64,000 nt of DNA from Neckera pumila (GCA_963969595.1 OZ018410.1:31500913-31564912); one strand, 5' to 3'. Shown: positions 34,716 through 48,494, numbered from the stretch's first letter. A program made the numbers and translations. Notes: generated by a model from the sequence alone, not told the origin.

Positions 34716-35546
34716 ATGCGTACAATCATGGAAGGATTACATTCTGGCACCTCCATTGCGATGGACCGATGCCCTTGTCCCCGAAAAGTATACCCCGAGC
34801 CAAAAATAGTTGAAGGCATCAACGGGCCCCAAGTACTTCCCTTGGAAGACCTCTTGCTTAGGCCAGCCAAGTTGGGATTGTCCTTCGACTTTTGGTCCTA
34901 CCTGGCACGGAAATACCTATCCAACCCTAATCATCACACACCGCGCATAGTCAGGGCCATGCAAGCCGGAAGATTTGGGATCCCCGAGAAGGAGATGCTT
35001 AAATGTCTGGCCTTCTACTGGTCGATAGTATTAGCCATGTGGCAGTTTGGGAAAACATTCACCCAAGAGTGCTTTAGTGCTTGGCTATTGTCTTTTACCA
35101 TGTACAACCCTCTCATTAGGAGGCCTAACATTGGCCTGCAATACTCGGCATTAATCCCAGTCTGTGATGAGACAGATTGATATTACCTGTTTGGTGCTTG
35201 GTTTGATGACTTCAATCAGTTAGGTCCAAATCTCTACCAACAGCCGAATGATTATCAAAGCTAGCATAGTGAGCTTTCTCCCCAGACATTGGAGGTGTGC
35301 CAAAGAATATCCAATTGACTCATACCTACCACAGTGGGGACGCAACACCACCTTCGATACATTTCCAAGTACGCCACAGCTTGCGAACCCTGCCAAGACC
35401 AAGAAAACTCTTGCGTTTCCATATTCACTATCCCGAGGGACAAACTAATCCACCACCCTTGCTACCATCTAGGCCGGAAGGTGTTTTGGAAGAGCAAAAG
35501 TCCCAAATTGCCAATTTTTGATGCATTGTCCAAAATCCAAAATTAA
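34716..35546 (+). pseudogene. Decayed unknown ORF, about 277 codons with three stops
   Basis: A frame beginning at the ATG at 34716 reads through 154 codons to a stop at 35178-35180, then continues in the same phase through two more stops to 35546. Features are PRKVYPEPKIVEGINGP, an aromatic FYWSIVLAMWQFGKTF segment and a downstream CEPCQDQENSC followed by PRDKLIHHPC, a possible metal-binding cluster. Absence of frameshifts over 830 bp argues that it was coding. I do not recognise the family. It may be a remnant of a transposon gag or accessory protein. Confidence 0.4.
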
Positions 35547-38271
35547 TTTTTTTTTTTGAATTCCAATTGTAGAAAAGTTTGATAGCAAATAAGGCAATGT
35601 GTGGAAAAAATTTCAACCCATTTGACCGTGTGGATTGAAAGATTACATATTTCCAATTTTATAAATTTCTCGCATAGAGATAAATTTTATATCTATAAAT
35701 CCAAACATTTTGTCTACTTTATCTCCCAAATGTGTGTATGACAACCACTTCTTGAAAGCTAAAAATAATAGGAAGAGAAGCATATTTGATCTTGGGGAAG
35801 ACCATGAAGCGCTACATGTCAACGCATTGGTGTAAGAAGCAATGCAAAAGAGGCTACAGGAGAATCAATGCAGAAAAGGCTACAAGAGAAGCAATGCAAA
35901 AAAAGCTATAAGAGAAGTATAATGCTCCATTGGTAGGAAGCAATGGTGCAAATCAATGGCTGGAGGAGAAAAAATCTAGCACAAGGTGGGGAGAGGGTCT
36001 AGCATGTCAAACAATGGATGTTCGGTCAGGTGCAAGGGAATGGGAGTCCAGTCAAGTGTAGGAAAATATAAGTAGATAGAGTAGACAAAATATTAGAAAA
36101 TAGATAGAAGCATTGCAACAAGAATTCTGAATACAAAACTTGAAATAGTACTGGAGACAAACTTATCCCTTTTGCCTTCCATCTAGGCACATAATTTCGC
36201 CTCTTTGGTATTTTGCTTGAAAGTAGTGATGAGAGAATGTGATGAAGTTGCAATATTTCCTCACCAACAATGCAATAGAAGTGAAGATCTTGAGAATAGG
36301 AACACCCTTGTTTCACATTCTTATTTATGCTTGTGACTTTTGCCTATTTGCATTAAATGTTTAGTTTGAAGTGTGTGAAATTATGACAAATTGCAAATTT
36401 TGGCTTCCACTTTGTGCCACCTACTCATTCTTGCTTCTAGTTTGAGTCTTGAACAAACAACTTATAGTAGCCATTTTTCCTCTTGCTTGTGTAAGCTTGC
36501 AATTGTCGTTGACAACATTATTTTTTACTAATGCATTCAAAAAATACATGGCCTTTATGTTGTGTCAATGCTTGTGCCTAATATCATTGGAATCCAATGC
36601 ATGAAATGCAATGCAACAGTTTGAATTCAATTCAATTTCTTTGAAAAAAATTGGAGCATTCATTTTTCCTTGTAGGAGACAACTTGAGCGGTGTAGATAG
36701 CGGCACTCAAGTCCCCTTGACAAAGACCCTCCTCTTCAAGACCCCTCCCTTTGATACCCCTTTCCTTTACATGTCACCATGTCGACTCGACCTGTCACCC
36801 TCTCCCTACGAAGACCCCCACAAAGACATGACAAAAAACAAAAAAAGAGCTTAGGAATACAAAGACCCCACCAAAACCCTTGTAGAAGGCCTAAAGACCC
36901 AATATTGGGCTATGTTTTGTCATCACTAAACTCTGTTTGCTCCATAATGTCGAAGTATTTGCACTATTTTGAGCATCATAACTTTTCACCCGGGCATCTA
37001 ATCAGAGGGTTTTTTTCACACAAAGATATCTATTGTACAAACCTTGTGTCCAAATTTTTAAAACATCTGTTCAAAATTGACTATATCGGAACCTACTTAG
37101 ATTTTCAATTGTCCATTGAACGAACAATTGGAATTTAGAGGTTAACTTAAAACTTGCAAGGTATTACTAACATACCTCAAAAGTGTGTTTGAAAATCACT
37201 CCTATACACAAAGTGTGACAAAAAAAAATAGTTTAGGTCTTATTTGTAACCACCATATTGACAAAAACATCAAAAAAATGTTGATGTTCACTTAAGTAGC
37301 TTGCGGAGGGTATCTACCTATGTTGCTTACTCTTCCTTTGTGTTTATCCACTTTTTCTTGAATGAGATCTATGTTGATTGGGAATCCATTTTTTCATTGC
37401 AAAGTCTTGCTACATTCTTTCAATTTACAAAACTAAATGCTTGAGTGGTCGACTTTCTACAGAAACTATCATGGTTTAGAAGTGTACGTCGTACTCTTTT
37501 GCTTATTACTCTGAATATGTATGTTGTGCACTTCACCTTGGGGACTAGGGTGTTTTGCTGCAAATTCGGCAAAGGAAAGCGACGGATGGAAAGATCTTGA
37601 TTTAGCATAGATTTACGGTCAGTGTATCTCTGATCACTGAATTATTATATTTAAATCCAAAAGCTATGTTTATTCTCTGAAAGCATTGAAACAACCATAA
37701 AACGATGGTAATTTCAATGGTAATTTATTTGAAGAGCTAACAAGTACACCTAAAAGTACTCCTACCAATTGGCATCCCCTTTCTAAAGCTGGCCTAATTT
37801 TTGAAAAAAATTGTTAGATTTTTGTAGATAGGAGACACAATTGCATAGGTTATGCTTGTAAGTGTGGCAGTCATTGTGGAAGTTGGGTTTTTTCAATAGT
37901 CATGGTTGAGTTCCTCTCATGATGTCATCAATTTATCATATGTTTAGGTCAAATTTGGCAACTTGAACACCGAATTAGACATTCTTGCACTTGGGGGGTG
38001 CAACATTGCACTTGGCTAGTATGGCATCTAAAATGGATAGTCTCAAATGTTGAGGGGGGGAGGAATTATTGAAAACGTCATTTGCTCTTAGTAGGAGAAA
38101 TTGCTTGGTGAAAAGTTGTCAAATACTCCATTCTTTATAATTATTTCATGAAAACCTTTCACACTTTTCACTCCACACTACTTTTAAGACATATTACTCT
38201 GCGCTTCACACTCAAATACTTCTAAATGCCTACAACTACAAGGTCAAAGAGCACTGCATAATGTGACTTCA
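35547..38271. other. AT-rich sequence, no gene; 26-bp tandem repeat at 35835-35912
   Basis: Three exact-length 26-bp units (AGAAGCAATGCAAAAG... type) lie at 35835, 35861 and 35887. The rest has only short frames in AT-rich sequence with homopolymer runs. Nothing else is supported. Confidence 0.5.
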
Positions 38272-39745
38272 CTAATACATATTCAAATCATTATGCAGAC
38301 GTTTGTCATCTAAGTTCTCCATCTGCATTTCCATGTATTCCAGAAGATGCGCTTTAGCCTCTGGTGGAATGATCAGTGTCTCCTCTGTTTGCATGCCATA
38401 CATTGTAATGTTGGGACCTATAACATAACCCCTTCTCCCTCGATGAGGAACATCCATCCATGAATAATAGCAGCTTCTTTCTCGGTCTAGTCAAACATCT
38501 CATCAGATGGTTCCCACGTTGATTCCATACAGTTCGTGTACCTCACTCGGTTACTACCTACTTCATCATGTGCTCCAAGTCTCATAGTAGGCCAATACCA
38601 CAGGACCTTCATCTTCGAGGCCCACGTCCCCTGACCGAATTCTAGCACCTTCCCTAAAAAGAAGGGTACTCCTTCTCTTACTACCACTAGTTGTACAATA
38701 AGAGCTACGTACTGCCCTATAACAACGTCATTCTCCGGATTGAATGGAGGAAACGGATCTTCTACTGCATCTTGTCGTAGCTCTGGTATAACTTCATTCC
38801 TTTTGCCTTGAATCCTCCCTCCAATCACTCTTCGTGATGTTGCTTGTGCGAGTCTATCTCTGCGGGGTCCAAAATACCCCTTCCTCTCAGGATTTGGCAT
38901 TGTCGCCATAATCCTGTCAACGGCAGCACTCTCCATTCTATTCCCATCCACCTCAACAACTGCACTTGAAACTGTACTTCTTTCCATGTCAAGAACAATA
39001 CCACCATCCCCGTTCTAGTTCAAGACATCGTTGGGCCAAAATGATAAATCACGGACGCCTTCTCTATATCGTTGTGGGAACTCCTCCAAATAATCCTTGA
39101 ATTTTTCTGTTTTGTCCATTGCTTCCATGTTCCTAATTGGGTTGTGGCCTCTTTCTATCATCTTTTTCTTGTATGCAATGAACTCGTCCAATGCTTTCAA
39201 TTCCCTCTGATCAACTGCAAACAACTCCGCGAGGTCAGGTTTCTCTGCTATGCTCGGTAGTGAGTTCAAACACAAATGTCCTCTTGCTGGGCCCCACTCA
39301 TCTGTGCAAAAATGCTTGTGTTGCACACGGACCAACCCATTCTCCACGTAAAACCTCATATGGTGTGGAAATGTGATGCCCATCAGTTGTTCCCCTCCTT
39401 GTAGCAAATGAGGTGTGATAAATGCCTTCCAATTGCAAATGTGCTCAAGCTTGCGAGCACTCATGAAAGCCTCTGTGTACGATGTTCCTTTCTCCACCAA
39501 CTGCAACATCTCTGTCAAAGTGTCTATGTCTCTCCTATTCAGTACATTCGAAATCACACTGAATCTTTGATCGATGTCCTCATGTATGTGGCACTGTGGC
39601 TGTGGCTGTGGCCCACTATTAAAAAACAAAGATGCAATTCCTTAAAGAAACCAAGCCCAACTAGTGCAGCACACATGGCAAACATGTAGGCGTTTTGTTC
39701 TCCCCTCGTGGTGTTATCCGCTTGAATCCTCAACGTTGGTGGCAA
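38272..39745 (-). pseudogene. DUF7869-like gene fragment 2, broken
   Basis: The minus-strand frame at 39745-39554 has IQADNTTRGEQNAYMFA and FLIVGHSHSHS, then the frame shifts within a CCACAG repeat and resumes as HEDIDQRFSV at 39629. It continues to 39015, with an in-frame TAG, and then to 38487 in the same phase. A further piece at 38457-38272 is in another phase. The order DN, VGHxH, DID matches fragment 1 at 8137-9150, so these are two members of one family. The domain is known only as DUF7869 and its activity is not established. The C-terminal region (WYWPTMRLG) is not recognisable. Confidence 0.6.
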
Positions 39746-40238
39746 TGAAAATCAAACTGTGGTGCTGAAACAGGAGGAAAAGATAAATTCTGCCCCTCCC
39801 TCGAATTTGTTGCCATCGTTCTCACCTCGAAGGGACATGCACAACGAACTAAAGCATGACGCCATCATATAACTTTATGTACACAATCTCCCATAGTCTT
39901 CCCTACCAACTCACCAACCCGTTCCGTTTCATGTACAGCATGTGTGACACGAACCACAATCTCAAAAGGACGTAATTTCACTAGGTGAAGTTCATCACCG
40001 CATGCAAAACTTATATCCACCACGCCAACTTCCACAACTTGACCTTCACTACGAGAAGTTGAACCATGCCATTGATAGTCTGGAATTCTCCATCCACAGG
40101 TGCACGATCTTCTTCTCCAAAAAATCTTCCTTGTACCACACGCGCCAATCTTTCACCTACGCTCCTTTGCTCTGTAGCAACCATCGTACTGCCCACAGTA
40201 TTGAAAACCACTGGACTTCCGAATGCTTCCGCAGCCAT
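39746..40238 (-). pseudogene. Probable degraded 5' continuation of DUF7869-like gene 2
   Basis: On the minus strand, 40238-40011 is open (starting AAEAFGSPVVFN), and another phase from about 40075 reads on through ISFACGDELHLVKLRPFE to a stop near 39870. These look like one coding sequence broken by a frameshift just upstream of the domain. Alternatively they could be chance frames of a separate exon. No domain is recognised. Confidence 0.3.
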
Positions 40239-40321
40239 TTTCTTCCGTCATTGGTGCATTACAGTCACGTTTTTTTCTTAAAAATTCATGATTTCAATAT
40301 TTTTGCAAACTTGTACCCCTA

Positions 40322-43300
40322 ATGCAAGGCCGTTCAAAAAATAATTTTCTAATAATAGCTTTTCAACCTTGCAAAAACACCAAATGAAATAGGAAGAGGT
40401 TCACAAAGTCAACTTCTACAATCAGAAGCACTAAAAAACACTTGATTTTGCTCTTTTTTTGTTTCCATTCCTTTGTTTTGACATTTCTGTGCAACTCATT
40501 CAATCAACACATAGTTCAAAACCAAACCATATTGTACCTACAACTTCCAATGCACTTTGAAACCCTCTAACCAACTAAATGCAAAATACTTTTACTTCAA
40601 TTTGAAAACAAAAACAATGTAAATACGCACAAGTACAATGATTGCATACTCTATGAATCATTAATGACCTTCTCTAAGTCCACGCTCACTATACTCATGT
40701 TTTGGAGTTTCCATAGAGGACATCATTCGTAATCTTTTGAAACCTTCTACATTCCAAACTTTGTTGTAAACAAGCAAAGATAACCACTTTTATCCAATTT
40801 CTTATACATACTGTACCAGAACTCTATATAGACGACAAACTCTCCTTTCTCTTACAAATTATTATGTGAAAATTAAAAACAAGAAGTCCACACATCTCAA
40901 TTGGTAATCTCTAAATGCACAATGCTTTTTTCAAGAATCTCAGAACTGTATCACAATAGTTGAAGAAAAATGTTCAAGTTCAAGGTCATTTGTTCATAAT
41001 TATATATTGTACAAACTATATATTAATGCATTTAAAAACACATATTATTATGAGAAAAATACTTTTCTTTAATCAGAATTCGACTTCCTACTAATTATAC
41101 TGAACTACAACGGATTTGTTAAAGTGAACGTCATATTCCCTATCCCCATACTCTCCTTTCATGTGAATGCAAGCATTTACGTCATTGAAACCACAAGTAA
41201 TTTAGTTTATGTACATGATGAACTTAATTAATTGTACATGCATTTTTAAAACTTGCAAAAATGTATTGTACGACTTCTGCGTATGCTTTACCAATGAATT
41301 TTTTGGAAAATCCACTGAATTTTATATTCATTTTCAGTAGTTTCCAAAAACAACAAAATTAAATTTTTTAAATTTTATAGACACTTCATAATTGAACAAG
41401 TGTGAAAGAAGCAAAAACACTCTAATACATGCTTGGCAATTGCTTATGCTGAAGTGTCTTTCTATAAAATCAAAAAATTTCAATCAAGAAAGGAGAAAAT
41501 AATTGTTTCAAAAACACCTTCCGCTTGCCTACCAAAAAAATCCGTTATCTCTGTTTCATAACACTCGAAATGTAACTTTGAAGACTACAAAAAATATTTT
41601 TTTTAAAAACTTTGTCATGCTCATCCATTCAATATTCTATATAATTTATTCTTCATATAAGGAATTCACATGAAATCCACTTCTCTACATTCAACAAACA
41701 AATTTGTTATTTCAGATGATAATTTAAAATCTTAGTTTCCATACATTTGTTTCATTAGACCTTACAACCACATTTCTAAATTTATAGTATCATCACTTTT
41801 TTACAATAAGTTAAAATGAAGTTACATTCATTTTTTGTTTTAAATGACTTTTTCTATATATCCAAAACAGTTCATAAAACCATGTCTACAATGAAAAGTA
41901 ATACATATCTCACTACACTTGTAATAATCCACTTCAGACATTGATTCACCTTTTTCAGTTGGACACTCTACCTCAATGACATCCTTCTCTATGATCCTAT
42001 ATTCTACCCACTGGAAAAAAAATTATACATATTGTTTAAAAACTTATAAGGACGCAATCACTGTCATCTGAAAATGAATTTTTGGAATGTCCTTTTCAAT
42101 GTGTTTACAATGTTTGTAGTACTTCATGTCAACCCCAATCCCAATCCCATTCTATATATACATTCATTTCACATTGTGGAAAGGGAAGCATTAAAAAAGA
42201 AAAATTTACTTCTCTGATTATAATTTCAAAACTACTATGCAATTATGCACTTGAATTGGTTGTCAATTGATGTAAGCCAGTGCTTGAAAGATCTACTAGG
42301 CTATATTTTTAACTTTTGAATTACTTCATTGGAAATGATAATAAAACCTTCCCTTTCCCCTAAGTCAAATAATATTGAAAATGCTTAGGCTTTTTGGAGT
42401 TCTACATCTCCGAATTTATAGGTTCCTAAGGTTTCTAAGGTTTCTAACTATCCTTCATTATAGATAATTAACTTCTCACAAATTAAATCTTTTATATTTA
42501 AGAAGCTACGGTAATGAGTTTCTCCATTGTCCAAAATTTTATTGTTGATCAACTTTCATATACTAGGCAATGCCATAAACTCTATTGAATTGACACTCAC
42601 TCACAAATTTGTGAATTGTTCATCCAACAATACTTGTCTTTCTTGACTCTATCTTTCAAATGCAGACAAAAGCTTCGACTCTACTTTCAAAGATCTTGAT
42701 TACAAATCCTAAATACAACCGCACTTACATATTTATGTCTCAAGTGTAACGGAATCAGGCCTAACCGCACTTACATCAAAATGGTGCTTCTGGACTATTA
42801 ATACATTATTTATTTTTTTTGGCACTTATCAACCGGGTAGTGTTCTGATAAACTCAAAAAAAAGTCCATAGTAACTGCACTTTGAAATTTAAGTACATGC
42901 TAATTTTTAAATTAGAAGGATCACAAATGATACTCAACTACCCATCCCTTGAATTTAAATTCAAAATAACTTTCCAAATGGAAAATTTTCACCTATAATT
43001 TCATTTGTAATTGATATATTCACAGTTTACAACTTCATATTACTGGAGGACTTTGGAAAGTTTATCATTTCTTGCATTTCAAGTCCACACCCAATACTAA
43101 ATTACAGATTTCAAAAACCATTTCATGATTATCAACTTGTTCAATGCACTTTTTTATACAAATTGGGATTATACATTTTTCTTTAATACACTGTTGTAGA
43201 TTATGATTAACCTATGTAAAAAAATGTTGGTTGCGCTAGTACGTTCTCTAATGCACACATCTCAATTTAAAAGAATAAGTACAACAAATTAAGCATTTCT

Positions 43301-45599
43301 ATACACCTCAATTGCAAAATAGAACTTTGCGTACTACAATATGCTATTTTCATTGATCTATGGTGAGTTTGCAAAATGAACAATCAAATCACTTTGCAGT
43401 TGAACATCAAGGATCCTAGAGGAAAAGGCATACGATAAACATAAATTATGAAAAACTTCCATTCATTATGTTTGTGAGAAAAAAAAAGATTTCCTTCTTA
43501 CATCAATAATTGTAATTTAAAGATTCCTTTTGGTTTCTTGATTAATGGGAATAATGCACTTTACATCATAGTACAATTAGATTTTCATATTTCAAAATTT
43601 AATATGGATAGTTGGACATTTGCATAATGTATTAAGTTAGTTAGTTATGTACCTTTCAAATTTGAAATGAAGAAAAAATGTACAGACGGTACATCATAAT
43701 CTATTCTAAAACTTTCACTCCATAATCAATAACAATTTACAAACTAAAAATAAATAAGAAGTATTAATTAAACAAATTTGAAGTATTTGAAGTTCCCTGA
43801 ACACTTTCAAGTACAAATGCAAAACACGGCAAACTTTCCCACTTAGTCATAATAGCAAAGTTCAGAGTTCTTCAAATGCAATTTCACTACCAAGTAATGT
43901 GAACATGCACAAGCATAAATTATACTTTCAAAATAAACTTTCATTTTGTAAATTAAATTGGAAATGTGGTTTTAAAAAATAACATATGCCAAATTCTGTA
44001 ATCATAATGTACGTGGTACCCTAGAATTTTTCCCAAATTCAAACATCAAAATCAAATATGTTTTTCCAACTTCCAACTTCCAACTTCCAATTCATTATGT
44101 TCAAATGAAATCATGAGCTCAAAAGGCTACTTCTTCATCAAAAATATGTTAAACTATCATTTCCATTGCAAATTGTCCTTCATTGCGGTACCATTGTTTG
44201 TTTTGTTTACCTAATTGTAGGATCTTGTTGTATACTATTATAAACATATTGAAAAAAATTTATAACGTTCTACGGAAACAAATAGAACTGACTTACATGA
44301 AAAAAAATGACATTCATTTATTTGGAAAATTGTCTGAATGCTTTCTTTGTCCTCTGTATTAGTAGAACTAACATTTCAGCAAGATACTTATTAATTCTTT
44401 GATTCTTGATGGTGAAGAATTATATGCAGAGTCTTAAAATTTGTTTTTATTACATCAAACTCTATTTGTACTCCTAAGGAAACGATTGAGTGCTACATCT
44501 TTGTAGAAAGATTTAATAACTGCTTCATTATTTGGTACAAGAAGAAATTTGATATACTGATCCCACCAATGACATTGTCCTAGCAGTGTACGACAAATTT
44601 GTGGAACTTGGTACTTCAAAAAAATTTGGAGAATTTATTTTAAAAATTCATCCAACTTCAAGTGGGTCTTCAAAGGTGCATTAATTCCAAAAAAAAATAT
44701 AATTTGCAACATTTGCGTCATAAACCCAAATAGAATGAACCAATTCTTTTCATATAGACTACAACATTTTAAGTTAAAAAAGGATTTGAATGTTTGTTTT
44801 TAAAGTCCATTAATTAATTTTTTGTGTGACTAATTCCATTTATGACTTCCTGTAAAGTACTATTGCATCTAGGCTTCGATAGATTTAAAAATGTAATTCA
44901 AGGAAACCTATTGCAATTTTCTACCTTTAGAAACCCCGTTAGAAACATTGACATTGCCAAACCATTACCACAAACCATGAGGTCTAATTACCTAACATTG
45001 AGAACTTAAAGATTCTACATGTTAAATGCTTATACTGACAGTTGACCTGCCCCATCCACTTTGAAAATTAAATGGAACTACAATTATTTCCAAAATTAGA
45101 AAATAATATATTCAAATAAAAGAACCTATCCTTCTTATTAATTTATCCCATGACCCTTTGAAGCATAAAATTGAAATAGTAAACAAACTTGAACTTCACA
45201 ATAAATAAAATTCTAGACGGTTTGGTAGTTGGTACTTGTTATACGACACATTGTCAACATGCTCCATGTAAAGGTTGTAACCTTTAACAATCACTTAGCT
45301 CTACAGGTACTCATTACTTTCTAAAGTATCGAGTTGCGTTTCATGTAAACATTGCAATTCTAGGGGCCTCACAACAAATGAAATCATTTTATTTCATTGA
45401 AACATTCACCAAAGGTAGAAGTTAGGTTTGGAAAAAAAAAATCTAAGAGCACGGACTCAATGATTAATAAGTTATTAGTGTAATATGCACTAATTTCATT
45501 TGACCAACATAGCAATCTAGGCAAATCATAGACAATCAATTTTTTAAGAAAAAATTGAAGTGCACTCCGGCTTACAAATTCCTACAAGATTGGAAAGCC
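40322..45599. other. Very AT-rich sequence, no gene recognised
   Basis: Long stretch with many poly-A/T runs and no open frame with coding character. A short CTTCCAA tandem occurs at 44068-44091. Parts may be old diverged copies of the repeat described at 45600 and 46560. Confidence 0.5.
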
Positions 45600-45800
45600 T
45601 TCAATCATTTTGTTTTCATCAATGAGATGAAAATAATGAGTTGTTTAAATGTGCACTTCTTTATAGATTTCCTACTATAAAATTCTCTTTGAAGTCCTTT
45701 CTTTAACTCTATTTTCAATGTTCACGTAAAAAATAGAAATCATGGAATGTAGGTTCTACAGTATGCCATTACAACAACTAGGATTGACACTTTTTAATTC
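45600..45800 (+). repeat. Dispersed AT-rich repeat R, copy 1
   Basis: ATCAATGAGATGAAAATAATGAG followed by TTTCCTACTATAAAATTCTC, TTCTTTAACT and ATCATGGAATGTAGGTT aligns by eye with 46575-46745. It is the most diverged of three copies. Confidence 0.5.
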
Positions 45801-46239
45801 CATAACTTCATTCTTTACTATTTATTATTTTCAATCATATAAAATTGTATACTTACTATTTTTTTCTATATGTTGTACAATTGTAAGTGCTTCTAATTTT
45901 TTTTAAGATGAATTGAATTTCGTTTCAAAAATGATTACAAAGAAGCATCAACAACATGGACATTTTTTAGGGCAAATGTAGCCTTCTTAAAAGCAGTCTC
46001 TGTTTTTCATGTAGGACACAAAGAAGGATTTGCGGAAATGGAAAGCTAATATTTTACAATCTACATGTTGGTTTTAATTGACCTTCTCAAAATAACGTAT
46101 TATGAGACCCCATTGTCCAAAATTTTATTTTTTGTTTTTTTGGTACTTATACTAACAATGTCAATTTTTGAGCATTTTTGTATGATAATATACTAAAAGA
46201 ACATTTGCTATTCCGTGAAGCCACATGTTCCCGCACATT

Positions 46240-46760
46240 TTCCTTTTCTGAATGTACAATTAATCCCTAAAGGACCATATTGCTATTATTACTTCTTAGC
46301 AATACAGAAATTTTGGGCAGGTATGTATGCATGAGATTTGCGTATTTTAGGTTCCTATTTTGATAGAAAGTGTGGATGAGGAATATCTTTCATATATACT
46401 ACATTTCATTGCATCTGAAAATAGAATTTAGAAGTGAAGGGCTAATATGTAGTTTAATTCTCAACTCTAGCAGTCATGGCACTTAAAAAAACACATTTAA
46501 AAAAAAGAAAAGAACCGACATTGATTTATAAGATTTATATATACATGGAAAGCTTTGACTCATTACAATTCGATCAATGAGTCAAAAGTTATGAGGATTT
46601 CTTTCTTCTGGGTAGTTAAAGATTTCTCTACTGTAAATTAAACTTTGAAGTTCTTTATCTTACTCATATTTCAATATTTTAAAAATAAATAAAATCATAG
46701 GATGTAGATTGTTTATAACAATTGTGCAGCAATTACGGTTGCTAATTGTTCATTTCCATA
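46240..46760 (+). repeat. Dispersed AT-rich repeat R, copy 2
   Basis: Blocks in order are CCCTAAAGGACCATA, AGAAATTTTGGGCAGGTA, GAATATCTTTCATAT, AGATTTATATATAC..GGAAAGCTTTGA, GATCAATGAGTCAAA and ATAGGATGTAGATTGTTTAT. All recur in the same order on the minus strand at 60850-61345, so this is a shared repeat of about 500 bp. No protein or terminal repeats are evident. Confidence 0.7.
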
Positions 46761-46860
46761 ATTAAATTTGTAATAGCTTTGTATTTTGAATGATTCTCTA
46801 TTTATTTCTATTTATTATTTATTTCCTTATATATTCTACAATTCCAAGATTTTTAAGCAA

Positions 46861-47461
46861 GTACCCAAATCGTGTACGTAAGTAATCTAAAGCAACACCA
46901 TCATTTTGGACAATTTTAAATAGAAAAGCGAGCTTGTGAAGTGCAAGTGCTCTGTTTTTGGCAAGGCCAGAAAATGATTTTAGTGACTTCAAAGGATTCT
47001 GTCTAGCAATCTACAAGGTGGGAATTTCTAAAATTTAACCAAGTGTATTCCAACTACCGCACTACAAAATCCTACGGCTACATGTGTCACATTTTATCTT
47101 TTATTTTAAATTTGATACTGGAAATAAAAATGGAAGTTCCTCAGAGTTTTTATGAAAACGAAGTCATGCAACTTCAATTACTTGACTTAAGACTTGAGTG
47201 AGTAATTTGATAACGGAAATACCAACCTAACTTACAGAAGTGAGCATGACTATCGAGAAATTAGTATGGGGCAACCTAATTTCACTATTTTGTGTACAAC
47301 ACAAGCACTTGAATCTATCAATTTTTGTATTGCCCAGTGATCAGACAGTCACAATTTCCACACACTGCATGCGCATGAGTAAGGTTGCGAATTTCCCCCA
47401 CGGTCTCTGCAAACATGCCCATCACGCCTGCAAACACACTTGGTGCGCACGCCTAGCTAGT
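46861..47461. other. Intergenic, no gene recognised
   Basis: AT-rich sequence grading into a somewhat GC-richer part after 47360. A plus-strand frame (47240-47560) has no recognisable domain and overlaps the better candidate exon on the minus strand. Confidence 0.4.
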
Positions 47462-47722
47462 CTAACACTTGATCATTTCAGTTTCGAGATTACACAGGAA
47501 TCCCAGTCTATGCACAAGGCGGAGGATGAATTTCAAGCACGTAAAATGGAATGGGACTAAGATGGATGAAATCCCGTCGGGACAAACCCTAATCTTGCGG
47601 AGTTGAGGTTCATTGCCTCCCTCAGATAGGAAATTGGCTTCGCTCTTGCGGCTTTTGCTTTTTCTCACAGATTGTAGCACAGATTGCCTCGAAGGAGAGA
47701 ACGAAGATCGATTCAGAGGCAT
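47462..47722 (-). other. Possible first exon of a host gene
   Basis: The ATG at 47722 opens an Arg/Ser/Lys-rich frame (PLNRSSFSPSRQSVLQ...) in locally higher GC, with 5'-UTR-like sequence upstream to about 47800. The basic Ser-rich N-terminus could be a targeting or nuclear sequence. The frame's C-terminal part loses coding character, so a splice donor probably lies around 47600. No family recognised. Confidence 0.25.
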
Positions 47723-48267
47723 GGTAGCTTCGCAAGATTGAAATTCTCCTTCTCAACAAACCTTACAAAATTTCCTTCTATACGCGCGCCCTGTGACGCA
47801 TTCTGGTACTCTCGATACTCTGAGGGACAATTTTGTTTTCTGCTGTGCTGACTCTTGTTCTCAGACGACATGTTTGTATGGCTGAATCGTTATTAGCATT
47901 CACCATCTTTAATTCGTTTAGCGGAATGTATAAAAGCCTTGCCGTCATTTTTAATGTCTAGTCCGCGAACTTCAATCGAAGACTGTGTCTTCAAGTTAGG
48001 TTTCGGATTCGAGTTTATTAGAACTGCATCTTCATTATTAGCTTTGAAATAGCATAGCTGCTTTGCGATTGACTGAAGCCCAAACCTGCGAATGCGGTAC
48101 TTAGAGCGTCACCACACTTGCGTAAGAACAGAGCAACCCTAGAACAGCACGTTCTACTTCAGGAGCGCCACAGTCGACTTCGGCCTTATCGCGCTGTGGT
48201 TTGACTACTTACATGTTACTTTTAATTTGTGCGCACTAGATCCTCTATCTCCCTTTGCATACAGTTT

Positions 48268-48345
48268 GAAGAGAGTGAACAGTATCTGCTGTCAAACCCT
48301 CCGCACGCGCGGGGGGTTTGACAGCAGATACTGTTCACTCTCTTC
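48268..48345. repeat. Perfect 32-bp inverted repeat with 14-nt loop
   Basis: The left arm 48268-48299 (GAAGAGAGTGAAC...AAACCC) is an exact reverse complement of 48314-48345. The loop 48300-48313 is TCCGCACGCGCGGG. A transcript in either direction would fold into an uninterrupted 32-bp hairpin. Perfect pairing suggests a recent origin (inverted duplication, transposon excision or template switch) or a small-RNA precursor. Part of one strand, TTTGACAG..., loosely recalls miR156-like TGACAG but does not match it. Confidence 0.95.
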
Positions 48346-48494
48346 GGGGACGAACACAAAGATTTTTGACCGTTTGCGAGCCCGAGAGGCCATTTGCCAC
48401 CTCAAAGAAGTCAACTATGTTGATTCCGCGTCCCCGCGTTTATCTGTAAGTTGCCGAAAGAGGGGGATTTTTGACTTTTACTGTTCTTGCAGGT

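Noticed and set aside
48449..48494. Intron from GTAAGTT to TTGCAG
   Set aside because: The signals are good, but about 46 bases is below the usual minimum for plant introns.
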